Notes: generated from the sequence alone by a model not told the origin. Shown: positions 24,561-36,470, counted from the stretch's first letter. The stretch is 64,000 nt of DNA from Petunia secreta (GCA_029990175.1 JARKIP010000005.1:53247001-53311000); one strand, 5' to 3'. Made by a program: numbers and translations.

Positions 24561-25800
24561 GGGGGAATTTGATAGTATCTAAATAAAGCTAAATATTTAT
24601 TTTATATTTATTATTATATTGGTATTTTCTCTTATTAAGTCCCTATGATATACAGAAAAAGACACATTTTGGAAATACTTGGAGATATACGGGAAGCATG
24701 ATATTTTTATCAAGTAAATGCAGGGGTTCATGTCTACCAAGCAAAAGAAAAATAAAGAAAATAAATGATGAAACTTCGCAACACAAAGTATTACCAAAGT
24801 CGGTAAATAAGGAAATGAAGTAAAAATTTTGCCCAGCGGCCACTTTTAACACCGGTATTTGGTTTGAGGCCACTATTTTTTTTGGTCTTACACTAGAGAC
24901 CATTTTGGGGCCTTTACTAAATAAATATTGACTTAAGTTCTGATCGTTGACTGAAGTTCAGTCCATACGACCCCTGGTCTGAAGTTCCATCATTAAGGAC
25001 TGAACTTCAGTCCATATGGCCCTGGACTGAAGTTCCATCTTTAAGGACTGGACTGAACTTCAGTCCACATGGCCCTGGACTGAAGTTCTATCTTTAAGGA
25101 CAGAACTTCAGTCAACATGGCCCTGGACTGAAGTTCTGTCTTTAAGGAGTGAACTTCAATCCATATGGCTCTGGACTGAAGTTCAATCTTTAAGGACTGA
25201 ACTTCAATCCGGCCCCTGGACTGAAGTTCTATCTTTTAAGCGAAAGTGACCACAAACTAAATATTTTGGTATTAGTGGCCTGTGCCTAAAGACCAACGGC
25301 AAATGAAGGAATTCTACAATTTGGCTATAAAAAAGGACATATTGCAATGCAAGTAGGCGTGCAAGACTCAGCCGAATTCCAAATTCAACTTTAGTGTTAG
25401 CTTTTTGTTATTGGTTTTAAAATATTCAAGAAGAAAATGAGTCGACTTGTCCTTTATTATTGAATAGCATGTACTCTACTCTCGTAAAGAGTAAGAACTT
25501 GTTTCAGGAAAAAACGTACTCCAAAAGTGTGGTGTATGCATAGCGTTGGAACGAGAAACCAAGGAACATTTCTTAAAATAGAAAGTTCTTATAGGAGTTT
25601 CATTTGTGTATTTGAAGAGTTACTCACAAAAATGTGCTTAGAGGGAGTTAATAACAGTGAAATTCTATATGTACTTCTCAACTCTTTTATTTATTACTGT
25701 TCATTACTATGCCTTGTATTGCACTATGTTTTACTCTTTTTTCTTGCACAAAAATGAACTAAATCATTAAATGATGGAGACAGAATAAATCTTGTTAATT
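24561..25800 (+). mobile_element. Element F: polypurine tract and 3' LTR (right end approximate)
   Basis: AAATTTGGGGGAATT is followed at 24570 by TGATAGTATC, the usual Athila PPT/LTR junction. A TATA box (CTATAAAAAAGG, 25324-25334) lies inside. The LTR houses a palindromic minisatellite (24950-25237). The right end is uncertain because no 5' LTR is in view. Confidence 0.55.
24950..25237. repeat. Minisatellite of ~48-bp hairpin units
   Basis: Five-plus units of about 45-53 bp each begin GGACTGAAGTTC and contain its reverse complement GAACTTCAGTCC about 10 bases later, followed by ATATGGCCCT or similar. Every unit, and every junction between units, can fold into a hairpin. Confidence 0.92.
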
Positions 25801-26355
25801 AATATGGGATACAAATTTCTCAATAACCCGCCACCAATTAAATTGTTTATCTTATATATTTTATCCTATCAATTTATATTTGGAAGAAATAAATTGAGAT
25901 GATTTGTTAATGTTAAAGTTGATATTCAGGGGAAGTCAATTTAGCTATAACGAAATAGCAGGTGCTTTCTTTATAATCATGTTGTTAAATTTTATATCCG
26001 AAAAGAATATAAAATTATGATAGAAGAGTTGATTATATTCAGAAGAAGTAATTAGTTTAATTGAGTTTTCTTAAAAATCTTTGTATTTCAAGAAATTAAC
26101 AAGTGAAATTACTATTTTCAACATTTTCTCTACCAGGTGAAATCTTGTCACAAATAGCTCAATTCTTAAAAATAAATTTTATAGCACTTATACATTTATT
26201 TTCTTTAAATATCATTAAAACACAATATTTTCTTGGTAGTAACCAAAGTAATAGTATTCAAAAATTTCAATCTCTTTGAGTTTGACATCTTTTTATACTA
26301 TATTTTAATAGAGTGAGCATCAAAATAAATATACGCATACCACTTGTCAGGGAGT
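25801..26355. other. AT-rich stretch between elements F and D
   Basis: Nothing recognisable. It may still include the end of F's LTR. Confidence 0.35.
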
Positions 26356-26763
26356 TGTTGACACCTAATTTTGTCTCAAAAAATTTAGTTAAATGTCTAA
26401 TTATCTAATTAATGGACAATTTAAAATTAAATGTAATTGATTCATTTCTGAAAAGAAGGCAAAAATCGCAACTCGCAGCTTAAAATCCTATCCACCTTTG
26501 CAATTACCTCAATTCCTTTAATTTTATCTAAAAAGAGGCTATTTTCGTCCCTAGTCTAAAACTCTGGCCTATACGTGCAAACACACATATCATTACATAC
26601 AACATTCCAGTTTTCCCTCCTAAACCCGTTAACCCAATTCCCCTTTCCCTAATCTAAGAACCCTAAACCCGATTAACCCCTAATCCTTCCCCTAATCCCG
26701 ATTTCCCTCCAGAAAAGCATCTCGAATCAGTCCAAGGAAGTTGTACCCAATGGTCCCCCCAAG

Positions 26764-26794
<31 letters not shown>

Positions 26795-29632
26795 CCCCCA
26801 CTTGTACTAAGCAAATCCGAGCCTTTTATTTCAAACTGAAATCCAATCTAAGCCGTAGATGAGAAAACGGGCAAATCCTTACATGTAAGGATAAAAACTT
26901 GTACAAATTCTGGGAATTTTGGACAAGTTTTACCCTTATTTGGTGAAGGAAGTAGCCTATCTTTGGAGATTATTGGAATTTCACAAAGAAGGACAAAAAC
27001 CCTAAGTTTCCAGATATATATTGATCTCTTTCTCATTATTGAGGGAGTTCAGTTTTTTTTATAGAGGGGAGAGGCATAGCAGCAGCGGTTAGGAAAAGAA
27101 CAATAGCGCATTAAAATATTTTTTCAGTGAATATTAGGTAGGGATCTGATATCTTGTTAAAAGCATTGTATCGCTTTCTGTGTTCGAGCCGTCGACCTCG
27201 CTCGAGTCGCTTAGTCGAGTCGTATTCTTCAGCTCGCAGCCCTTAGTTCGCTGCATTGCAGCAGGTAAATTTTAACCCCGCACTTAAATTTTCATGTTTG
27301 ATATCATGTGAAGTGTTCAAGGAGCTGATTGTTTAATATTGAGCTTGGCTTATGATACTGCGACTTGACAAAGATGTAATCTTTTTAGGAGTTTAGTTTT
27401 CTTACCTGCATAGCTTGAATGTTCTTTGCTTGGTATTTTGAATTCAATCGCTTATCTTTCTGTGCTAAAAGAATTTATAGTCTGTTTCGAGCTTAAAGTT
27501 TCCTCTTTTAAGTTTCAAGTAGAATTTTGTCTTGCTTCCTATTTAGTTAGAAGTTAGCCTCCGCTAGGCATTCTCTATTTCTTGTTGCTGAGAGATGCAA
27601 GGAGTATGAGGGGTTGGTTTGCAGTTTTGTTGCTGGGGTTTGGATCTGTGAGAAGTTTTTTGAGAAAGGTGAGTGAGGGAGTAGGATTTCAGGGATGTTT
27701 CTGTTGTTTGATCTTGAAGTTGAAGGTTTGTTCTTAGTTCAGTTTGTTCCTGGTTATTCAGGTGTAAGAGGTTGTTTTGTTTGGGTCTGTGTATGGTGAT
27801 GAAGGCAGTGAGGGTGTTCTGGTGGTTATGAGGATGTTCAGGGGTAGCTTTTGGTCAGGATAAAGGTTCTGATAGTATGAAGGCAAGCTGGTGTGTTGGT
27901 GTAGAAGCTAGGATGCGTTTGTGAGGTTCTATGAGAGTGAGGGAGTTCTGGAGGTCAGAAGAGTGGCTGATGTGGTCTGAGATACTCAGGAAGTTGTTCT
28001 CTAAGTGCTCTGTATAGCAGAGTTTGTTCAGGCTTTGGTCAAGGCCTAGATGATTGTTCAGGTTGTCTAGGTTGTGGAGTATGCTCAGGGGTTTTGCAGG
28101 GGTTGAGTGAAGTTTTGAAGATATAAGAGAGTTTCAGTATGTATACAGGGGTGTAAAGGGAGGTCTGTTGGCTGTGTAGGTTGATGTGTGTGCTTGTAAA
28201 GGGAGTTAGCAGTTCATAGTCCTTGCAGTTTTCCCTTAAAATTTCCACTTAGCTTATTGTTCTTTGTGATTGAGCCTCTATCAGCGTTAGCTCTTTTCTT
28301 TCTAAAAGCCATCAAGTGTAGTAAATTGTTTCGAGCATTCATCCCAAGCCCTTCGTATTTGCTTTAGAGTATGTCTGTTCATTAAAAGCTGCTTATGTAA
28401 CATTGTAAAAGAAGTTTGAAAATTAAATGTGTTGGCTCTATTAAAGTAAGCAATCTGTCCTTTGGGTTATAGAAGTAGGCCTATTTGAACAGTGATTCCG
28501 GATTAAGTGAGTTGTTTTTGTCATTGTTTTAAGTGTCAAATGCGAAGTGTTATCATATGTTTGAATGTAAATAAGTTGTTGCCATAGTTTAGCTCATTCA
28601 GCCAGCATGTCTGTTTCAAAACAAAAAGTCGAAACATCAAGCTAAAATTAAAAGTAAGAATCTGGGAATCATTCTCTATTTACCCGGTTGGTTTCTGTCT
28701 GCGTGCATTGGTTTTATTTATTGTTTCTGTTTGCATATGCTAATTCTTTTCTCCTTTACTCTCTTGGCATGAAACTTGGGATGAGTTGCTCAACTCACAA
28801 ATTGGGATTGGTAATTGGCATTCAAGTTGTCCGGGCCCCGCATTGCATTTCGAGTTCAAGTTTTGGCTAAAAAATAGTTGAATAAAACTCACAAACGGGG
28901 ATGGCTACATGTATTTGGAGTTATTTGATCCGCTTCGCATTTTCGGGACTTGAGATCCACGAAGAATGCAAAAAAGAAAAAATGAAAACTTATAAATTCA
29001 AGGCTCAATGATTGAGTTTGCTAAATCCAGGTTCTACCTTCTAAACTCCCTCTTTCCCGTCCCCTTTAGAAAAGCATGTTATAGGGAGCCCTGAAAACCG
29101 GACTAGGACTTTGCATGATTAGAAGCTTGGTAGGATAGCCGCTCTAGTAAAGATATTATCTTATCGCATGTTTAGAATTGTTTATGCAATCACTTATCCC
29201 CGTTCCTTTGGGATTCACCATTCAATTTAAGGTATTAAAAACCGCTTGTCAATTAATGAGAGCAAATTAAAATTCAATTAAATTTGTATCTTTATTTTAT
29301 CATTATTTGTATTTAAATTATCTATTCATCAATTTACTTATTTTATTAAATATTTAATTATTTATTATTTATTTATTTACCTATTATTTACTTCTTTACT
29401 TATTTATTCTATATTTTCCCAAAAATTCTAAATTATTTTATCTTTGTTAAAATTCGTGAAAACCGCCGGATTAACCGGATTTAGCGAATTTTTGAAAGTG
29501 CTCCCGGTAGGGACATTCTTTCAAATTTAAAAGAACCACTTACCTAAGAGTCTCTGAATTTATTTTTCTTTTTTAAAATAAGGAAGAAATGCACTCATTA
29601 ATTAACTTATGGTTCCTAATAATCCTTAAATT
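26356..29632 (+). mobile_element. Tat-type LTR, probable 5' LTR of element D
   Basis: It begins TGTTGACACCTAATTTTGTC, a start shared with the LTR at 51372, and ends just before AGGTGGCGACTCC (29633-29645), a primer-binding-like text. The end region (CGGATTAACCGGATTTAGCG, near 29467) matches the end region of the 51372 LTR (CGGATTAACCGTTGTTAACG). A (CT)n run lies at 26765-26794. The middle (27.6-28.2 kb) is unusually G/T-rich on this strand. The length of about 3.3 kb is large but possible for Tat elements. Confidence 0.65.
26765..26794. repeat. (CT)n microsatellite
   Basis: A pure CT dinucleotide run inside the Tat-type LTR, followed by a short C tract. Confidence 0.92.
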
Positions 29633-31056
29633 AGGTGGCGACTCCAAAGAAAACCTTTTGGAGTCCCACTTTGTTGAAATTACATCCCGATGCATACTTG
29701 TGTGCAATTTTTGGGAGGGTTCAACAGGAGTTAGAGGCGTCAGAGAGGAGCAAAGGATTGGTAAGGAGTGTTCTCCAAAATATTTCAAAAGCATAATCGT
29801 CCCATTAGGACCATCCAAATAGTAATCACAACGCTTTGAGATATCCGAGCGAATTGGCTCCGAAAGTGGTAATGGAGCCGAAGGAGGATCCCGGCATGTA
29901 TACAAGAGCCTAAGAAGAAAAAAGCCGAATATTCAATTACCGAAGAGTTTGATGCATTTACATTGTTCAAAGAGTTTCCAGAGGGGAAGGCATTTGTAGG
30001 TTCCGAGTTGGACCATGAGTCTAGGGGAAGTATTATTGATCTTCTGAAGTCCAATTCAGTCTGTTTTCCTTGGATTCGCGCGGATATAGTTTAGATCAGC
30101 CTTGAGATAAAAACTCATAAGCTAAATACAGATCCCTACTACCCTCCGGTGAAACATATGAAGATGTTGAATGTTGGCTTCATGGAGGAAGTTAAAAAGT
30201 TACTGTACAATGGTTTCATTCATGAGGTGAAGTACCCGGAGTGGCTTTCTAATGCAGTCATTATGCCGAATAAGAACAGAAAGTGATGGATGTGTATAGA
30301 CAACATGGATCTAAATAAAATATGTCCTAAAGATTTGTTTCTGCTACCTCACATTGATAGGTTATTGATTCAACGACTGGTATGAATCGTCGAGGAGGGA
30401 TTCGAACCCTCGACACCGTGGTTCGTAGCCACGTGCTCTATTCCTCTAAGCTATAGGCCCCACCCCGTTGAGTTTTTAAGACGCCTAATTCGGATACAAT
30501 CAAATCTTAATAGAACCTAAAGATCAGGAAAAAACCTCATTTATCGCTGACTGAGGAATCTATTGTTACAAAGGGATGTCATTTGGTTTGAAAAATGCTG
30601 GTGCAACGTATCAAAGATTGGTGAGCGGAATGTTCTAGAAGTATATCGGGAATTTCATGGAAGTATATATTGACGATAAGCTAGTGTAGTCGGTACAAGC
30701 CAAAAAAATATTTTAACAAAGGGAAACATTTGCGATGCTCCAACAATGCAACATGAAGTTAAACCCAGAGAAATGTGCCTTTGGTGTAGGTTCCGCTAAA
30801 TTCTTAGGCTTCATAGTATCTGAAAGAGGATTAGAAGCAAATCTAGAGAAGATAAAAAAATAGAAAGGGATACGGAATATACTTATGGGAACAAAAGAGG
30901 TGCAATGTTTTACTGGCCGCATGGCAGCTCTAAGCAGATTTATTTTGAGGTCTTCGGAGTAGTGTCATAAGTTTTTCTCAGTTTTAAAAAAGAATACAAG
31001 TTTTGAGTGGACGCCGCAGAGTCAACAAGCACTAACAGATCTAAAGTATTATTTAA
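29633..31056 (+). pseudogene. Element D: Tat-lineage gypsy pol, 5' part (RT), gag and protease missing
   Basis: About 270 bases after the LTR end, coding text starts already at the pre-RT linker (ITEEFDAFTLFKEFPEGKAF, LLKSNSVCFPWIRADI), so gag and protease have been lost. RT blocks follow: MEEVKKLLYNGFIHEVKYPE, NKICPKDLFLLPHIDRL, then after a ~80-bp insertion LSFLDAYS-like text, and the catalytic YIDD (30666-30677). Stops (for example 30091, 30284) and frameshifts abound. The frame is cut at 31056 by element C and resumes at 45723 with NAPLLAKAKEGETLLIYFAV. Confidence 0.85.
30388..30460 (-). tRNA. trnR-ACG: Plastid-type tRNA-Arg(ACG) sequence inserted in element D RT (pseudogene)
   Basis: The minus strand reads GGGCCTATAGCTTAGAGGA, then the anticodon arm GTGGCTACGAACCAC and the T arm GAGGGTTCGAATCCCTC. 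This closely resembles the plastid trnR-ACG gene as I know it. The 3' acceptor strand is lost (CCTCG then unrelated bases). The RT text resumes immediately on either side (TGATTCAACGACTGG to the left, TTGAGTTTTTAAGACGCC to the right), so the insert is about 80 bp (30387-30467). Confidence 0.85.
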
Positions 31057-31061
31057 CAAAC

Positions 31062-33028
31062 TAATACATATAAAATAAAAAAGCAATAAAGTAAACGATA
31101 AAACGAGATATAAGTAAGACGTATCTCGAACTATCACCAAAGTAGCTACAAGGAACTAGTATCGTAACACCCTCAGTTCGCGTCAAGAAACACCTAGACT
31201 ATGCAAACGATCCTTAAGAGGCACGTTGGCTCTTGCAAAAGGTTTGATCGGATAAGGAATAAGGTTCAATTAGATCCACCAATGATTCAAGCTTTAAAAG
31301 GGGTTTTTCATTCATGAGAGAATTCTCAAAGTCATTCATCAATATTCAAGGTAATGTAATGAACTAGAAGAGCTGTTGCTCCCAAACACACACGCAAGTA
31401 TACGTGGTCGACAAGTAATAAAATGATAAGTTGAGTATCGTTCCCACGAGGACTATTGTCCAGACTGAATCCTAGCAAACAATTTCTTAAAAACTATTCA
31501 GGGATTTTTTTCAATGATGGTTGTGAAAGTTACTAACTAAAGGAAATAATTAAAAACAAGTAATTGAAGTCAAGTAACAGAGAGCAAATTATGGGTCGTT
31601 ATCAATAACGAAAAAACGGTCCAGGGTCAGAGCTATAAACAATCCAGTTGAGTTTTCCAGCTGATTCTACTTCTTGATTTCTTAGATTGCTAACTAACAA
31701 GTTAATTATATTCGTGAAAACCTGTCGATTCTTCACGACTCTATGCAAGCGACTTTAATGCCTATATGTCTATGGAATTAAATCACAAGCATGCATTAAA
31801 GAACTCTGTATTTAGCTAAGCAAGGCAAATAAGTATATGTCTATCCTACCCACAAATCGATTCCCTGATGCCCAGGTTCACAATCAAGCCCTATTCTTTC
31901 TTATTTTCATTCACAAGTTCCCTCTTTCGAGTTCAACTTGTAAACCATAGATAGTGTTCGATTATCAGGCCTCAATAACCAAACAATTAGGCTCAAGAAA
32001 GAATAAACAATCTGCAGTGGTAAATCAATAGGGAGAAATCAACTTTCAAACATCAACCTTCATGTATTTGCTCTAACCCTAGAACAAACAAACAAACTAT
32101 AGAATTAAGGAAAAGAATAAGAGAAAGAGAGAAAGAACTTGTTTAGAAGACATCTAGGTCTCCTTTGCTCTTCTCCACGTCGAACCTCCTAAAAATCCTA
32201 AATTATAATGTATTTATAATGTTTACAAAGTGTTAGGATAAGTTAAACCAATGCCTAAACTATTTGGGAAAACTTGTGTTTCATCAGTCGGCTTCCACGA
32301 AAGCTCCCAACTCCAAAGCTATCTCTGAAGCCTTGCTCCCAGTATAGCTTCCAACTCTTCAGGGCTTTCTTGGAAGCCTTGCTTTCAATATAGCTTCCAA
32401 TGTATCAATTAACTCCAATTTGATTGTTCTTGTCTCGAATTCATCCGCACCATTCCTAAAATCACAAATACGATAAGTGAGCACAAGAAACACAATTATC
32501 ACATATAACGAGCGATAAAGTACTAAAATGTGAGAAGATATTAAGGTAAAATAGACAAATATCGCCAAATATCAAGAGCTAATGAGGTATTTATAATATT
32601 TTCCTCATGCTAAGTAATGACATAAATTCCCACAAGTTGGGTCTTAAGACAATAAGCCATACATGGCCAAAATAGTAATAAACTAGCCCGAAATCTCGGA
32701 ATAAGCTCAAGGAGGGGGAGCACCTGAATTCTGCTACAATTTTGGGCAGTAGATAACTCAGGCCGTGCGCCTCAAAATGGGGCGGAGCGCCTGGCTCTTC
32801 AGGGTCTTGGGCGGAGCGCCTAGCAGGGTAGGCGGAGTGCCTGCTTGCTTCCATATTCTTGGCAGTGTGCTTCTCAGGCGGAGAGCCTAGGCTTTGGGCG
32901 GAGCGCTTGGGCCTGGGATCCTCTTGACACTTCTTCAAATTGTTCCCGAAGCTCTTGACTTCTCGTCCTTTGCATCCTTCAAGCTTGGCACTCTTTGGTT
33001 GGTTCTTGGCTCGATTTGCCCCGCATCA
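31062..33028 (-). mobile_element. Element C: 3' LTR, split by a solo LTR
   Basis: It is homologous to the LTR at 44956-45717. The common text includes AAACACCTAGACTATGCAAA and GATTCAAGC-TTAAAA-GGG. The LTR starts (minus strand) TGATGCGGGGCAAATCG at 33028. Copies of the GC-rich motif GGCGGAGCGCCT lie at 32770-32915. The TATA box near 32585 is right beside the solo-LTR insertion. Confidence 0.9.
31369..32579 (-). mobile_element. Solo LTR of element B's family, TSD AGAGC
   Basis: AGAGC at 31369-31373 and 32575-32579 flanks 1,201 bp (31374-32574). The insert starts TGTTGCTCCCAA, the reverse complement of the end of element B's LTR (TTGGGAGCAACA), and ends GCCAAATATCA, matching the reverse of B's LTR start (TGATGTTTGGC). 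The uninterrupted site is seen in the partner LTR (GAACTAGAAGAGCTAATGAG, near 45256). No internal domain is present, so it is a solo LTR left by recombination. Confidence 0.95.
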
Positions 33029-33190
33029 TCCTCCCCTTCTTGGAAAGATTTCATCCTCGAAATCAAGGCATCATCCTCAACGACATCATCACCTTGGGGA
33101 GCCAATTGCTTCTCCCCTTGTCTTTCTTGAACGTCACTTTGGAGTAGGCTTCTTCCAAGTTCTCTCTTGCCTTAGCATGGAGCTCAGGAC
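33029..33190 (-). pseudogene. Element C: residual integrase C-terminus and polypurine tract
   Basis: The minus-strand text ELHAKARENLEEAYSKVTFK aligns with element A's integrase tail (IELHAKVKKNLGEAYAKVAL). In a second frame, after a frameshift, comes SRMKSFQEGEDD, aligning with A's SRTKSSQGGEGD. The latter overlaps the polypurine tract AAGAAGGGGAGGA and reads on into the LTR. All of RT, RNase H and the integrase core are missing upstream. Confidence 0.85.
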
Positions 33191-34745
33191 GTACAAGCAA
33201 CGATAAGCATAACCAAAATCTCCTACTAAGAACATAGGTTAGTACAAATAGTGTGGAAAATACACTCTTATGGTATAACCATGCATCAATAGCAATGAAA
33301 AAGTTCATGTTTCCAAGGAAAACAACAAATACTTGGCTTAACAAAGACGTGCAGTCAACATAAGAATGAGCAAATAGACCATTGGAACATGGGAAATGCA
33401 AGATCAAGCTCTCAAATTCCCTATGATCCTTAAGCTCATGACCAACATACCAAACCTTAGATGCAATGTTGTCACAATATGGCATATTGGTTTTGGCATG
33501 CTCAACTCTCAAAGTGTGATCAACACATGGGATGGAGTAAGACAAATAGCTCAACCCAACTAGTATCAATTACTCCACTCCCCTTCTTTAAAGCACTCTT
33601 ACTCGCACCAAGATATTTCTTCCCACCTCCAAATTCTTCCTCATGACATCCCTTCTTATAAGACAAACTCTCGAGAAAGACATTAATAATGGTTTCTTCT
33701 TCATCATAACCCCAACAACCAAGAGTAGGGTCACTCGAAGAGTCATCTACCTCACTCACATTCTCAAATAAAGAGTTGCCTAAGGAGTCAAATCCTTCAC
33801 ACCACGGAGGTTCTATCTTACTATCAACTCTAGTTCGATACAAATCACCACCACAAATGAAGATGCCCTCAAACAATGGATTAGTAAAAGTAAGCATCTC
33901 AATTTCATGATCAATCAAAAGTGAAATATCAAAACTACGTTCATCACCCATACTTGAGGAGTCATCATAAACAACCTTGTCCACCTTATACATTATGGTC
34001 TCCTCAAGGTCACTACCATCCTTACCATAACACATAGGTCCAACAAAGACAATTATATCAACAAGGGCATGAACAATTAACTCATCATCTTCCTCTTTAT
34101 CATAAATTGGTGGTGTGTCATAATAAGGGTCACAAGCAAGGTCAACTACCACATCTACTCTAGAGAGAGGTCCATTAAATAATGGGCTCACATCATGATG
34201 TGGCTTTGCATCCCTCTCAACTAGTGACACACAAGCACACACAAGTTGACCACTAGACTCTTCACTAGTTGCATGTTTAATAAATGCATTACAAGTACCA
34301 ACTAGCATTGAGTTATCACAAGACACATAACTTTATGCTCATGAGAAGGTGAAGAAACACTTACACTTGAGTTGCTTCCTTGAGCACTCTCATCACTTGA
34401 AGTGTCATGTTCAACTCCTCCTTAATGAAGCTCACAATGAAGGTCTTCATCATCTTTTCTTCCTTCCCAAGAACATGGTTGAGGCTCCAATGGCTCGTCT
34501 CCAAGGGTACCTATACAAGAGCCAACACAAGAAGAAGAAGAAGAAAGTAAAGAATGGTTAGAACAATAGGTGCTCTCACTCTCAATTTTTCTTTCCTCAC
34601 CTCCCCTTTCTCGCACTTTTTCCTCAAAGTCAAGTGTAGTTTGTGGTGACATCCCACTCACATCACTCCTCACATCCTCTTCTTTTTCCTCTCTTAGATT
34701 GTCACCGGTCACTCCTTCACTCCTCTCTTTCTTTTGTCTCTCATG
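33190..34745 (-). CDS. Element C: unknown coding block in place of pol (frameshifted; longest open piece 33520-34326)
   Basis: Unrecognised. Between the protease linker and the integrase tail, where element A has about 2.5 kb of RT-RNase H-integrase, C has about 1.6 kb of open minus-strand frames. In order: an acidic, Ser-rich piece (34422-34712; in the same frame as the protease linker, with one TAA at 34746), a 268-codon piece (33520-34326; GTG-initiated as tracked, first ATG at M7), and a piece within 33063-33569 with text such as VWYVGHELKDHREFESLILH. Small frameshifts link them, so it was probably one reading frame of around 500 codons. The 268-residue part is acidic (YDKEEDDELIVHALVDIIV) with few basic residues until its end. 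I see no catalytic motif, zinc finger or membrane anchor I can defend. It is coding-like by openness only. Confidence 0.55.
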
Positions 34746-35023
34746 TTAAAGTACAATGGAATGAGATTCAAGATTGTCCTCATTTGGAGTAGAGTGAATC
34801 TCCCTTTCAACTTGCAATGGCATGACAACAAGATTTATGGCTTTGAGCTTAAGATACATAGGTGACTTAGCTTTAGCCGCTTCTTTCAACTCCCTCATAT
34901 GTCTATAGTCGGCACTTATTTGCCTTGGTGTCAAAGGCTTGAGCACATACTTCCTTCCCTCATGTTTGACCGTATATGTGTTGGTTCGGTCATCATGAAC
35001 AACACTCCGATCATATTGCCATG

Positions 35024-36446
35024 TGATGTTTGGCATTTTATGCCTATATTTCTTTAATATTTCCTCACGTTTGGATACTTTATTCGCACGTTTTCTAGTT
35101 GATGAATGTAATTTTGCACTGATTTTGTGTCGTATGATTTTAGGTTGACATGAAGTGCAATTGGAGCTTTAAAGAGCATGATCGATCAAGAAAAGGTTGG
35201 AATTTGATTGAGGATTGGATCGAGCACACGAAGGCACGACGCGACGCGAGCTGCGGACGAGGAGAACTTGAAAATGGCCTGGCGCCATGGGTGGCACGCC
35301 GCGCCTGGTATAGCGCTCAACTTTCTAGCGCGTTTTGGGGCGCGGGGCATGGCCATTGCGTGCGAGATTCGACGGACTCTGACTTGTTGAGCGCGTTTTG
35401 AGGCGCGGGGCGCCAGCTATAGCGCCCCTGGAGCATTTTTGGAAGTCCTATTTCATCTAGGCTTAGGCGTAACTAATTGCTAGGCTTTTGTAAATATTAT
35501 AAATACTCTTTTACTTAGTTTTTGAGGGGAGTTGAGACTTTGGAGCAATTGTTGAGCACCATACTTCATTGAACAAGGGTTTAATTCTTATTCTTTCATC
35601 TATTAATTATTTCATCATTATTTCATCAAATCATTGTCTTGTGATTATGGGTATGCGTGGCTAAATCCTTCGTTCTAGGGTTAGAGTGTTTCATGAAGGT
35701 TGATGTTTGATGATTGAATTCCATATATTGAATCCCATAACGGATTATTTATTCTTTCTTGATTTCACTTGTTTAATTATTAGTGCCCAATAATTATGCA
35801 TTATCTATGGTTCTTAGATTGAACTCGAAAGAGGGAATTTATGAACGCCATAAGAAAGAGTAGGGCTAGATTGTGAACCTGGGCATTGGGGAACCAATTC
35901 GTGAGTAGGATAGACATATATTTGCTCTCCTAGCTTAAGTAATCACAGAATTCGTTAATGCGTGCACGTGATTCAACCCATAGATATATAGGGATTAGAG
36001 TAGCCTGCATATACCGTGAAGAATCCAAAGGTTTTCACAGGTAGATTTAACCCGTTAGTTAGCAATCCGGGATTTGAGAAGTGGAATCAATTTGAAAACT
36101 CAACTGGATTGGTCGTAGCTCTGACCCTGGACTGTTTCGTTAATATTGTTCACAACCAAAGTTTGCTCCATTATCTGACTGAATTTCCACTATTTAAATT
36201 ACTGTTCTTTAGTTAATAATACTCTCACTATTGGAAAAGATCCCTGAGTAGTTGTTAAGAAATTGTTATTTAGGAATCCAGTCTGAATAGTCCTCGTGGG
36301 AACGATACTCTACTTATCATTTTATTACTTGTCGACCACGTATACTTGCGTATGCGTTGGGTGAATAGTCCTCGTGGGAACGATACTCTACTTATCATTT
36401 TATTACTTGTCGACCACGTATACTCGCGTATGCGTTGGGAGCAACA
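35024..36446 (+). mobile_element. Element B: 5' LTR
   Basis: Starts TGATGTTTGGCATTTTATGC and ends GTTGGGAGCAACA. It holds a GC-rich block (GCGCGTTTTGGGGCGCGGGG, 35328-35347), a TATA box (TATTATAAATAC, near 35495) and, near its end, a 78-bp tandem duplication absent from the 3' LTR. The length is 1,423 bp. Confidence 0.95.
36285..36440. repeat. 78-bp tandem duplication inside the 5' LTR of B
   Basis: GAATAGTCCTCGTGGGAACG starts at 36285 and again at 36363. The two copies run to TATGCGTTGGG with one clear difference (ACTTGCG versus ACTCGCG). Confidence 0.95.
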
Positions 36447-36452
36447 AGTTTT

Positions 36453-36470
36453 TGGCGCCGTTGCCGGGGA
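36453..36470 (+). other. Element B: primer-binding site
   Basis: TGGCGCCGTTGCCGGGGA, six bases after the LTR end, is the primer-binding text usual in Athila-type gypsy elements. Confidence 0.85.

Noticed and set aside
26640..26710. CCCTAAACCC-like text suggesting interstitial telomere repeat
   Set aside because: Only one CCCTAAACCC, embedded in irregular C-rich text. Not a tandem array of the plant telomere unit.
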